From contig JAJDZE010000136.1 of NCBI GenBank assembly GCA_022824805.1, forward strand, positions 1-38,637: 38,637 nt of DNA. Reading direction: 5' to 3'. The position numbers and the translations under genes are program-made. Position 1 is the first letter of the stretch; each line of letters begins with the position of its first letter. Positions 1-6,866 of the stretch are shown here, one piece after another. Source of the stretch: Acidimicrobiia bacterium. GTDB lineage: Bacteria; Actinomycetota; Acidimicrobiia; Acidimicrobiales; Poriferisodalaceae. The notes beneath the pieces were generated by a model, which saw nothing but the letters and a program-made list of their open reading frames with translations, was not told where the DNA came from and searched no databases.

Positions 1-933
1 CTGCGCATCGGCGCTCAGGCGGATGCGGTGACCGAGCACCGGCTCAGCGACGGCCTTCACATCGTCGGGCACCACGTAGTTTCGGCCGGCGGCGAGCGCG
101 CGTGCCTGTGCGACGCGTTGGAGGTCGAGCGTGGCGCGCGGGCTGATGCCCAGCGTGATCGTGCCGCGCTGCCGCGAGGCGTCGGCCACGGCGACGATGT
201 AGCGGCGCAACACCGGCGCTACATGGACCTCGGTGACGATACGGGTCATTGCCAGCACCTCTCCGGCAGTGGCAACAGGCTCCAGCGTGATCGCGGTGGT
301 GCCGTCGTGGAGATCGAGCACCTCGACGGCCGAGTCCGCATCGGGGTAGCCGATGCTGACGCGCATCAGGAACCGGTCCAGCTGGGATTCGGGCAACGGG
401 TAGGTGCCTTCGTGCTCGATCGGGTTCTGGGTGGCAATCACCATGAACGGCCGACCGAGCGGCCGTGTCGTGCGGTCAGTGGTGACCTGGCGTTCCTGCA
501 TCGCCTCGAGCAGTGCCGCCTGCGTCTTCGGCGACGACCGGTTGATCTCGTCGACGAGCACGATGCTGGAGAAGAGCGCGCCGGGACGGAACTCGAATGT
601 GCGCTCGCGCTCGTCCCAGACGTTGACGCCGATGACGTCCGATGGCAGCACGTCCGGGGTGAATTGGATCCGGCCGAACGGTGCGTCAATCGAGGATGCG
701 AGCGATTTGGCGAGACTGGTCTTGCCGACCCCCGGCACGTCTTCGATCAGCAGGTGTCCATCGCACAGCAGGCACAGCAGTGAGAGCCCGACCGCATCAG
801 GCTTGCCGCGGATGACCCGCTCCACGTTCGCGGTGATGCGCTCGAAGGTCTGCCGGAATGTGTCGGCGTCGGCCGCGTGCGTTTCCGGGGGAGTGTGATT
901 GCGCACGGCGTCTGGCTTTCGGGGCTGGAGCAT
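1..933 (-). CDS. MoxR-family AAA+ ATPase (C-terminus cut by window edge)
   Basis: This is an AAA+ ATPase of the MoxR family, chaperone-like ATPases that usually work with von Willebrand factor A proteins in cofactor insertion or complex maturation. Seen: Walker A (DVPGVGKTS, about residues 65-73), Walker B with the MoxR signature ([12 protein letters not shown]), the sensor-like [10 protein letters not shown] and the LPESQLDRF segment, then the lid domain ([12 protein letters not shown]). The frame runs off position 1, with 311 residues visible; family members are about 320 residues, so only a short C-terminal tail is missing. The start is uncertain: ATG at 933 is used, but GTG at 906 is possible and neither has a clear ribosome binding site. 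The gene diverges from the gene at 1165. In relatives a DUF58 and a VWA gene usually follow moxR; here they would lie outside the window. Confidence 0.93.
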   Translation of the reverse strand, partial: MLQPRKPDAVRNHTPPETHAADADTFRQTFERITANVERVIRGKPDAVGLSLLCLLCDGHLLIEDVPGVGKTSLAKSLASSIDAPFGRIQFTPDVLPSDVIGVNVWDERERTFEFRPGALFSSIVLVDEINRSSPKTQAALLEAMQERQVTTDRTTRPLGRPFMVIATQNPIEHEGTYPLPESQLDRFLMRVSIGYPDADSAVEVLDLHDGTTAITLEPVATAGEVLAMTRIVTEVHVAPVLRRYIVAVADASRQRGTITLGISPRATLDLQRVAQARALAAGRNYVVPDDVKAVAEPVLGHRIRLSADAQ

Positions 934-1062
934 TCCGTGTATCCGGCCTCTGGGCCGGCACTCGGAGAACGCTGTGAGGCTACTCAGCATCACTTCACCG
1001 CCGTCTCCCGCTGCGTCACCGATTGCCTCGCGCTCTTGTTCCCCGTCCTCATTCGATTCGGA

Positions 1063-1079
1063 CTCACGGGCCGCTCGGG
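1063..1079 (-). repeat. Partial copy of dispersed intergenic repeat
   Basis: Read on the minus strand this is CCCGAGCGGCCCGTGAG, identical to the core of the copies at 1102-1138 and 27792-27828. A matching outer block (minus-strand reading AACAAGAGCG, at 1031-1040) lies farther away than in the other copies, so this copy appears to carry an insertion or to be diverged in the middle. It sits in the 231-bp gap between moxR and the gene at 1165, where I see no gene. Confidence 0.6.
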
Positions 1080-1101
1080 TCACGGCTTCGCACTGCACTT
1101 T

Positions 1102-1138
1102 CCGCTCTTGTTCGCTGCGCTCACGGGCCGCTCGGGCC
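1102..1138 (-). repeat. Dispersed 37-bp intergenic repeat, copy A
   Basis: On the minus strand this 37-bp stretch matches 27792-27828 on the plus strand at 35 of 37 positions, counted by eye. Its core is CCCGAGCGGCCCGTGAG, followed by AGCGAAC and AGAGCGG blocks separated by single mismatches. Both copies are intergenic, and each is preceded, in repeat orientation, by a related GAGGCTGAG string. The function is unknown. It may be a REP-like element or part of a transcription-end structure. Confidence 0.65.
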
Positions 1139-1152
1139 CCGTGCTCAGCCTC

Positions 1153-1158
1153 TAGGGT
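1153..1158 (+). promoter_or_regulatory. Candidate -10 box (TAGGGT) of a leaderless transcript
   Basis: TAGGGT fits the actinobacterial -10 consensus TANNNT and ends 6 nt before the GTG at 1165, so transcription would begin at or next to the start codon. The same geometry recurs at four other genes in the window. The AGGG inside the box could instead be a ribosome binding site. No good -35 was found. Confidence 0.5.
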
Positions 1159-1164
1159 GGCCCG

Positions 1165-1494
1165 GTGCGCGGTTCACGGACTCCACGCGGCCCCGGCATC
1201 GGGCCGGCTCTGGCGGCCGTGGCAATGCGCCCGCACCTCTGGCTCACCGCAGTGCGCGCCATGAGGCGTTTGATCCCGTCGCGCTGGTGGATGCGCCCGC
1301 CGTTCCTGCCGGTGCCTGACCGCGAATATGTGCGGTTCCGGCTGCTGACCGCCGTCGGCGCCGACGGCAGCACGGCCGCCGATCCCGCCGATCTGATCGA
1401 ATGGCTCGCATGGTGCCGACACTGGCCTTGCGCTGCTGCGGTGCAACCGTCGCATGACGCCGGTGATCCTGAGCCGGCGCCCCTGAGGCGGTGA
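1165..1494 (+). CDS. Small conserved actinobacterial protein of unknown function
   Basis: A 109-residue soluble protein with a GTG start. I recognise the pattern of a small conserved hypothetical family of actinobacteria, with a basic Trp-rich segment (about residues 24-50, including SRWWMRPPFLP and DREYVRFRL) followed by an acidic helix ending in EWLAWCRHW. No enzyme motif, signal peptide or membrane segment is visible. The stop lies one base before the ATG of the HNH gene, so the two are almost certainly co-transcribed. The N-terminus is poorly fixed: the first 20 residues are Pro/Arg/Gly-rich and a start at an internal codon is possible. Real gene: likely. Function: not known. Confidence 0.6.
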   Translation: MRGSRTPRGPGIGPALAAVAMRPHLWLTAVRAMRRLIPSRWWMRPPFLPVPDREYVRFRLLTAVGADGSTAADPADLIEWLAWCRHWPCAAAVQPSHDAGDPEPAPLRR

Positions 1495-1495
1495 C

Positions 1496-2131
1496 ATGAC
1501 GTCCGTTCGAACGGTCGCATACGCGCCGCAGCCGGCTGCCGATGCGGTCAACGGGAACTGTGCGATCAACCAACATGCGGTCATTGGTGATGGGAAGATC
1601 TCGCGGCCCCGCACTGTGCTGTCCGAACGGACGCTGGTGCTCAATGTCACCTATCAGCCGCTGTCGATCACGACCGTGCGGCGCGCCCTGCTGCTGGTGC
1701 TGGCGGGCAAAGCCGATGTCATTCACACCAGGCCCGGTAGCATTCGCTCGCCTCGCTTCACGATGTCTGTGCCCTCGGTCGTGCGGTTGACATATCACGC
1801 ACGGGCGCCCTACCGGAGGCGTGCCCCGCTCCACCGGCGAGCCGTGTTCGCGCGCGATGCCTACCGCTGCCAGTACTGCGGGGACCGGGCCGAGTGCATC
1901 GACCATGTCCACCCGCGCAGCCGCGGCGGGGAGCACACGTGGGAGAACGTGGTGGCCTGCTGCCGGGCGTGCAACGTGGGCAAGGGAGACTCGTTGCTGT
2001 CGCAGGGCCGGTACAGGCTGCGCCAGACCCCCTACGCCCCCGAGCCGCTCGCCGTGGTGGCGGCGATGCGCAGCGATACTCCCGCCGAGTGGACCGACTA
2101 CCTCGGCGGCCTGCGGCCCCAGCTCGTCTGA
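1496..2131 (+). CDS. HNH endonuclease family protein
   Basis: A 211-residue protein with a C-terminal HNH nuclease domain. The zinc-binding pairs C125-x2-C128 and C156-x2-C159 flank the core IDHVHPRSRGG, whose His137 is the expected general base, and the motif ends in NVGKGD. The N-terminal half (NVTYQPLSITTVRRALLLVL onward) is the conserved lead-in of the common actinobacterial chromosomal HNH family, a group that is not part of an intein or phage and whose substrate is unknown. It begins 1 nt after the previous gene's stop. A role in DNA repair or metal-dependent nicking is only an inference from the domain. Confidence 0.88.
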   Translation: MTSVRTVAYAPQPAADAVNGNCAINQHAVIGDGKISRPRTVLSERTLVLNVTYQPLSITTVRRALLLVLAGKADVIHTRPGSIRSPRFTMSVPSVVRLTYHARAPYRRRAPLHRRAVFARDAYRCQYCGDRAECIDHVHPRSRGGEHTWENVVACCRACNVGKGDSLLSQGRYRLRQTPYAPEPLAVVAAMRSDTPAEWTDYLGGLRPQLV

Positions 2132-2171
2132 ACCGCGCTGTGCCAAGGCGCGGACGGCTGTCTGCCATCGT

Positions 2172-2834
2172 GTGCTGGTGGCCGCGTGGGTACGCGACGA
2201 ATGGCGCGCAAGCGCCGGATTGCTGCACGCACGGCCGATGCCGCGCGACGGTCGACGACGCGTCTCGTGGTTGCGCCCGGTCGCACCTGCACTGATCCTG
2301 GGTTCTGCAAGTCGAGACCCCTTCGACGGGGCACGGACTGATCTCGTCCGGCGGCGCAGCGGCGGGGGCTTGGTGTGGCTGGATCCTGAGACAAGCGCGT
2401 GGGTGGATGTCTTCGTGCCCGCCGGTGATCCGCTCTGGCATGCAGACCTCAGCAAGGCCTTTCATTGGCTGGGTCGCACGCTCGCCACGGCGTTCGCCGC
2501 CCTCGGCGCACCAGCCAGTGTGCACCTTGGCCCCTACGAAGCCGGGCCGTCGGATGGTCTGGTGTGTCTTGCGTCGCTCGGCCCAGGCGAGGTGATGGCG
2601 GACGGCCGCAAACTCATCGGCATCTCCCAGCGCCGCACCCGTGAAGGCAGCCGCTTCCAGTGCATTGCCTACAACCGCTTCGAGCTCGGCCCCCTCGAAA
2701 CGGTCCTGGATCCCGCTACCGCTTCCCGCGTCCACAGCCGAGCAGTGGGCTGGGCCGACCTTGGCATCACAGCCTCACCCACCCAAATCGCCAAGCAGAT
2801 GGTGAGTTTCATCGCCGCACACGACGCTGACTAG
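2172..2834 (+). CDS. Lipoate--protein ligase (BPL/LplA) family protein
   Basis: A 220-residue protein of the biotin/lipoate A/B ligase fold. Seen: RRSGGG (residues 61-66, the acyl-adenylate loop of LplA-type enzymes) and DGRKLIGISQRR with Lys147 in the catalytic-lysine position, followed by the usual C-terminal strand region. Length is close to that of single-domain members, without the C-terminal accessory domain of E. coli LplA. The substrate (lipoate, octanoate or another acyl group) cannot be told from sequence. GTG 2172 is chosen because the protein then begins near the family's usual N-terminus; GTG 2178 is an alternative and there is no clear ribosome binding site. It lies 40 nt after the HNH gene and may share its transcript. 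It ends 54 nt before the mraZ promoter. Confidence 0.75.
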   Translation: MLVAAWVRDEWRASAGLLHARPMPRDGRRRVSWLRPVAPALILGSASRDPFDGARTDLVRRRSGGGLVWLDPETSAWVDVFVPAGDPLWHADLSKAFHWLGRTLATAFAALGAPASVHLGPYEAGPSDGLVCLASLGPGEVMADGRKLIGISQRRTREGSRFQCIAYNRFELGPLETVLDPATASRVHSRAVGWADLGITASPTQIAKQMVSFIAAHDAD

Positions 2835-2888
2835 CCCCAGCCAAGCGTCCCGCCGCCTCCGCTGCGGGTGCGCGCAACACATCAGGGG

Positions 2889-2918
2889 TGGACAGAGTGG
2901 GTGAATTACCCATAAAGT
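2889..2918 (+). promoter_or_regulatory. Candidate mraZ promoter (start of dcw operon)
   Basis: TGGACA (2889-2894, five of six matches to TTGACA) and TAAAGT (2913-2918, fits TANNNT) are separated by 18 bp. Transcription would start near 2925. The -10 is overlapped by the AGTGG box at 2916, which fits repression by MraZ. Confidence 0.55.
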
Positions 2919-2940
2919 GGTGCGAAGTGGTTTGCAGGGG
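2896..2940 (+). promoter_or_regulatory. MraZ operator: phased AGTGG boxes
   Basis: AGTGG occurs at 2896, 2916 and 2926, and AGGGG at 2936. All four are in the same 10-bp phase; only the 2906 register is empty. Three consecutive boxes with 5-nt spacers lie just ahead of mraZ. MraZ is known to bind tandem TGGGN-like repeats of this spacing at its own promoter and repress the dcw operon, so this is very probably its operator. Confidence 0.75.
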
Positions 2941-2981
2941 TACACATGCCCAAGCAGGCCGGGTTCCCATTCGGACGCTGC

Positions 2982-2986
2982 GGAGG
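2982..2986 (+). promoter_or_regulatory. Ribosome binding site fixing the mraZ start
   Basis: GGAGG ends 7 nt before GTG 2994. The ATG at 2946 has no such site and would add 16 residues not found in the family, so GTG 2994 is preferred. Confidence 0.65.
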
Positions 2987-2993
2987 CCAAGCG

Positions 2994-3440
2994 GTGGAGA
3001 GTCTGTTCGTCGGACAGCATGAGCACTCGCTCGATGCCAAGGGCCGCATCGTGCTCCCGGCGAGCTTCCGCAGCGCTTTCGAGCCGTCGGGCTTCCTCAC
3101 CAAGCACAGCGAGGGCTGCCTGGCGCTCATGACGCCGGAGCGGTTCGGCGACATCGCGGGCCAGATGTCGCAGCGGTCGCAGTCGGGCGGACCACGAGGG
3201 CGTGCAGCCAAGCGCTCATTCGGAGCAGGCGCCGCCCGGGTCATGCCCGACAAGCAGGGCCGCATCGCGGTTCCCGAGGAGCTGCGCCGGTTCGCAGGCC
3301 TGCAACGGGAGTGCGTGGTGATCGGCGCCATCGACGAGGTGGAGATCTGGGATGCCGGTCGCTGGCAGGAGATGAACGCACAAGGCGAATCACTGCTGGC
3401 GGCACCCGAAAGCGGCGCCGAAGCACCGGAGCAGGCATGA
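2994..3440 (+). CDS. mraZ: Transcriptional regulator and cell-division protein MraZ
   Basis: MraZ is a DNA-binding protein with two SpoVT/AbrB-like half-domains that forms a ring and represses the dcw operon. Both copies of the signature are visible: HSLDAKGRIVLPASFR near residue 11 and PDKQGRIAVPEEL in the second half. The length from GTG 2994 is 148 residues, normal for the family. It is the first gene of the division cluster, sits directly downstream of phased AGTGG boxes that are probably its own operator, and overlaps rsmH by the ATGA arrangement. The segment between the half-domains (about residues 55-80) is Ser/Gly/Arg-rich. Confidence 0.95.
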   Translation: MESLFVGQHEHSLDAKGRIVLPASFRSAFEPSGFLTKHSEGCLALMTPERFGDIAGQMSQRSQSGGPRGRAAKRSFGAGAARVMPDKQGRIAVPEELRRFAGLQRECVVIGAIDEVEIWDAGRWQEMNAQGESLLAAPESGAEAPEQA

Positions 3441-4396
3441 CCGTGACTGCTCCGCCTGCGAGGTCGTTCCACCAGCCAGTCATGGTCGACGAGATCGCCG
3501 AGGTGTTCGCGCCCGTCGGCGGGGGGCTGTTCGTGGACGCGACCTTGGGGGGAGGCGGCCACGCGGAGATGCTGCTGCGCCAGCATCCCGACCGGCGCCT
3601 GCTCGGCATCGATCGCGACCCGGAGGCCATCGCCGCCGCAGCGGAACGCTTGGCGCCCTTCGGCGACCGTGTCACGTTTCGCTGCGAGCGCTTCGACCGT
3701 CTCGGTGAGCTGGCGGACATGGCCGACGCAGAACCGCTTGCCGGAGTGCTGTTCGACTTCGGCGTCAGCAGCCGCCAGCTCGACGCCGGCGAGCGCGGTT
3801 TCTCGCATCGTCACGACGCCCCGCTGGACATGCGCATGGACCCCCGATCGGGGCCCGACGCGGCCGTGGTGGTGAACACCTACGAGTTCGCCGAACTGCG
3901 CGATCTGCTCGAGCGCCACGCCGACGAGCGCTACGCCCACCGCATCGCAGCCGCCATCGTGGCTGCCCGGCCGCTGCACACCACCCGCGAGCTGGCCGAC
4001 ACCGTCAAGGCCGCAGTGCCGGCTGCTGCCCGCCGCGCCCGGCGCCATCCGGCAATGCGGACGTTCGCAGCGATCCGCATCGAAGTGAACGACGAACTGA
4101 ACCTCATCGAACCAGCAATGCGAGCGGCGCTTGCGCGCCTGCGGCCACGCGGGCGCCTTGCCACGCTCGCCTATCACTCAGGAGAAGACAGCATCGTGAA
4201 GATCATTCTGCGAGAAGCAGCCGACGGCGTGTGCGAATGCCCATCGACGCTGCCGTGCATCTGCGGAGCGGCGCCTGCGGTTCGCCTGCTGCGTCGCAAG
4301 GTGACACGGCCCAGTGCCGCCGAGGTGGAGCGGAACCCGCGCGCTGCCAGTGCCGTGATGCGCGCTGCCGAGCGCCTCGAGCCTGCCCTGCGGTGA
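3437..4396 (+). CDS. rsmH: 16S rRNA (cytosine1402-N4)-methyltransferase RsmH
   Basis: RsmH (MraW) transfers a methyl group from S-adenosylmethionine to N4 of C1402 in the ribosomal P-site. Seen in its 319 residues: HQPVMVDEI at the start, the SAM-binding DATLGGGGHAE and GIDRDPEA, FDFGVSSRQLD, the DMRMDP loop, RTFAAIRIEVN, and the C-terminal LAYHSGEDSIVK. These are the diagnostic order and motifs of the family. ATG 3437 overlaps the mraZ stop (ATGA) and is preceded by GGAG at 3428-3431, indicating translational coupling. Four Cys cluster near residues 266-276 (CECPSTLPCIC), as often seen in actinobacterial RsmH. Confidence 0.97.
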   Translation: MTVTAPPARSFHQPVMVDEIAEVFAPVGGGLFVDATLGGGGHAEMLLRQHPDRRLLGIDRDPEAIAAAAERLAPFGDRVTFRCERFDRLGELADMADAEPLAGVLFDFGVSSRQLDAGERGFSHRHDAPLDMRMDPRSGPDAAVVVNTYEFAELRDLLERHADERYAHRIAAAIVAARPLHTTRELADTVKAAVPAAARRARRHPAMRTFAAIRIEVNDELNLIEPAMRAALARLRPRGRLATLAYHSGEDSIVKIILREAADGVCECPSTLPCICGAAPAVRLLRRKVTRPSAAEVERNPRAASAVMRAAERLEPALR

Positions 4397-4429
4397 CCCG
4401 CACGCCTCGAGAGAACCGAACGTCGCCCG

Positions 4430-4888
4430 ATGGCTCTCGCCACTGCCCACTTCCCTGTCGCGGACGCATCGCCCCGGCTCGTGCAGCCCTCGACGCGGCG
4501 CGCTGCGGGGCTGCGCATGGTGGGCGTCACCGCGCTGCTGGCGGCAGCTGCCATCGCCGTGCTTGCCGGGCTGGCGGTGTTTCACTCGGTGCTGGCAGCA
4601 GGTCAATACCGGCTGTCTGAGCTGGAGTCGGAGATCGCGTTGGAGCGGGAACGCCTGATCGACCTTCGCTACGAGCTGCAGACCCTGCACGGGCCCGCAG
4701 AGATCGAATTGATGGGTGTGGGGGCGCTCGGCCTCGTGAGCGCAACCGATCCGATCGATGTGCGGATCGAGCCGCGGCACATCGCCGCTGTCGAGCCGCC
4801 GCAGCGAAGCATCCATGAAGGCGGGGACTGGCTCTCGATCAAGACGCTGCTGACCGACGCGTCCACAGCGCATGACCGACGTTCTTGA
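4430..4888 (+). CDS. FtsL-like septum formation protein
   Basis: A 152-residue single-pass membrane protein with a cytoplasmic N-terminus (1-30), one transmembrane helix (about 31-53), a short coiled coil rich in Leu/Glu/Arg (about 58-88, YRLSELESEIALERERL), then an extracytoplasmic tail. This is the architecture of FtsL/DivIC proteins, which bridge FtsQ to the FtsW-FtsI synthase, and the position between rsmH and ftsI is the classical ftsL slot. Sequence conservation in FtsL is low, so the call rests on topology and synteny. ATG 4430 is 33 nt after rsmH; its ribosome binding site is weak. It overlaps ftsI by 17 nt. The tail of about 60 residues after the coiled coil is longer than in E. coli FtsL. 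Confidence 0.8.
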   Translation: MALATAHFPVADASPRLVQPSTRRAAGLRMVGVTALLAAAAIAVLAGLAVFHSVLAAGQYRLSELESEIALERERLIDLRYELQTLHGPAEIELMGVGALGLVSATDPIDVRIEPRHIAAVEPPQRSIHEGGDWLSIKTLLTDASTAHDRRS

Positions 4889-6857
4889 GCACGCCGAGCG
4901 CCGAGGCAGGCTGAGCCCAACGGCAACGCCGTGGCACCCCTCGATGGGTGCTCCGCCGGGGCTGCGGCGGCCGTCGGCGCGCTCGGGTTCGACGTCGCGT
5001 CCGGGAACGGGCACAGGCTCGGAGCCGAAGGCGGGAGCGACGGCAACCCGGAGGTCAGATTCGACAGCCGCGCGCCGCTGGCACCCCGCAGCAGGAGGGA
5101 ACGGGACGCGTGAGGGGCCCAAGCGCGAACGCGCCGCAGGCCAGGCCGGGCGAGGTCCGCGCAGGCGCACGGCTCGCGCTGGGCCGCCGCGCCGGCGGGC
5201 GGCGCTGCTGATCATCGCGTCGGCCGTGGCGTTGGCCACGCTGGGCGCTCGACTGGTGCAGGTGCAGGTGCTCGACCGCGAGACCTACGCCTCCCTGGGC
5301 GAGCGTCAAGGGACGGCACAGTGGGAGCTCGAATCGGTTCGCGGGGCGATCCTCGACCGAAATCTGAACCTGCTCGCCGTGTCGGACAACCTGCCCACGA
5401 TCTGGGCCGACCCCCGCCAGGTCACCGACCCGTACCAGACGGCTGCCATATTGGCGTCGGTGCTCGATGTTGACTCCGACGTCATCGCCGAACGACTCGC
5501 GAGCGACCGGCATTTCGTGTACGTGGCCCGTCAGGTGAGCCCCGAGGACGGACTGGCCGTGCAGGAGCTGCAGCTTGACGGTGTCGGCGTACGCGGTGAG
5601 TCGTCACGGCTGCGGCCCAACGGCGACGACTTCGCCCGCGGCCTGCTCGGCGCCACCGACATCGACCAGAACCCGCTGGGCGGCGCCGAGAAACAGTTCG
5701 CCGAGGTGCTCGGGGGCACAGACGGTCGTGAGGTGGCTCGGATCGCCCAGAGCGGCATGCCGCTGCCGACGGGGACTGAGCTGTTCGAACCCGTCAGTCA
5801 CGGCGACGACGTGGTGCTGACGCTGCACACCCAGATGCAGTGGGTTGCCGAGCGATCTGTGAGCGACGCGGTTGGGGCCACCAACGCCAAGGGCGGCATG
5901 GTGGTGGTGATGCAGGCCGATACCGGCGACGTGCTGGCGTTGGCGGCGGTCGCCCGCGACCCCGAGACCGGCGAGGTCAGTCCGGTGGCCTACAACCCCG
6001 CGTACACAGATGCCTTCGAGCCGGGATCGGTGGCGAAGAGCTTCACTGTCGCCACGGCCCTGGAAGCCGGCCTCACCACGCCGGTCGAGCTGCATTCCAC
6101 GCCAGCCAGGTACACGTTCGCCGACAAGGAGTTCATGGAGCCCTATTCCAAGCCCAGCGACCAGATGACGACCTCGGAGATCCTCGTTCATTCCTCGAAC
6201 ATCGGCACGATCAAGCTCGCCGAGCGGATCGGCGCCTCCGAGATGCAGCGCTCGCTGCGATCATTCGGTTTCGGCCGCCTCACCGGCGCCGACGAAGCCC
6301 CCGCACTGCCCGGCGAGAGCCGCGGCATCCTGCGTGCGGCCAACCAGTGGCGCGGCACCGACCTCGCCACGATCGCCTTCGGCCAGGGCATCGCTATGAC
6401 TGCGATCCAGCTCGCCGCTGCCTACAACGCCATCGCCAACGACGGCGTCTATGTCACACCGCGCCTCGTGCTGGGCAGCGTGGGCAGCAACGGCGCGCTG
6501 CGGCCTGCCGACCCGGTGCGGGGACACCGGGTGCTGTCTGAGCAGACCGCTGCGCAGATGCAGGCAATCCTGGCCGACGTCGTCCGCTCCGGGACAGGCA
6601 AGCGAGCCGCCATCGACGGCTTCCAGGTGGCGGGCAAGACCGGCACAGCACAGAAGCCCAGCCCCGACGGCGGCTATTCGCCCGACTCCTACACCAGCTC
6701 CTTCGCAGGATTCCTTCCCGCCGACCGTCCCGAACTCACCGTGGTGGTCGTGCTCGACGAGCCTGACGAGTACCGGGCTGCCATCGTGGCCGCACCGGTG
6801 TTCGCAGAGGTCGCCGAATACGCCCTGCGCATGCTCCAGGTGTCGCCAGATGTGTGA
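4872..6857 (+). CDS. ftsI: Peptidoglycan D,D-transpeptidase FtsI (PBP3, class B)
   Basis: This class B penicillin-binding protein cross-links septal peptidoglycan next to FtsW. Of 661 residues, about 1-108 form an unusually long cytoplasmic tail rich in Arg, Pro, Gly and Thr. One transmembrane helix (about 110-130) precedes the dimerisation domain (GAILDRNLNLLA) and the transpeptidase domain with all three active-site motifs: S386-x-x-K389 in EPGSVAKSF, SSN at 441-443, and KTG at 589-591. No PASTA repeat is present. ATG 4872 lies inside the ftsL-like gene and lacks a good ribosome binding site, so translation is probably coupled. A later start would shorten the tail but I see no better candidate. 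Confidence 0.96.
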   Translation: MTDVLEHAERRGRLSPTATPWHPSMGAPPGLRRPSARSGSTSRPGTGTGSEPKAGATATRRSDSTAARRWHPAAGGNGTREGPKRERAAGQAGRGPRRRTARAGPPRRRAALLIIASAVALATLGARLVQVQVLDRETYASLGERQGTAQWELESVRGAILDRNLNLLAVSDNLPTIWADPRQVTDPYQTAAILASVLDVDSDVIAERLASDRHFVYVARQVSPEDGLAVQELQLDGVGVRGESSRLRPNGDDFARGLLGATDIDQNPLGGAEKQFAEVLGGTDGREVARIAQSGMPLPTGTELFEPVSHGDDVVLTLHTQMQWVAERSVSDAVGATNAKGGMVVVMQADTGDVLALAAVARDPETGEVSPVAYNPAYTDAFEPGSVAKSFTVATALEAGLTTPVELHSTPARYTFADKEFMEPYSKPSDQMTTSEILVHSSNIGTIKLAERIGASEMQRSLRSFGFGRLTGADEAPALPGESRGILRAANQWRGTDLATIAFGQGIAMTAIQLAAAYNAIANDGVYVTPRLVLGSVGSNGALRPADPVRGHRVLSEQTAAQMQAILADVVRSGTGKRAAIDGFQVAGKTGTAQKPSPDGGYSPDSYTSSFAGFLPADRPELTVVVVLDEPDEYRAAIVAAPVFAEVAEYALRMLQVSPDV

Positions 6858-6866
6858 GCGTCCCCG

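Noticed and set aside
1821-2171. N-terminal extension of the lipoate-ligase-like gene into the HNH gene
   Set aside because: The frame is open but would overlap the HNH zinc motifs, and the extension does not resemble ligase sequence.
2835-2888. A rho-independent terminator between the ligase gene and the mraZ promoter
   Set aside because: I see no stem of useful length followed by a T-run in this stretch.
2946-2993. mraZ start at ATG 2946
   Set aside because: It has no ribosome binding site, adds 16 non-family residues and lies within 6 nt of the last operator box; GTG 2994 with GGAGG is better.
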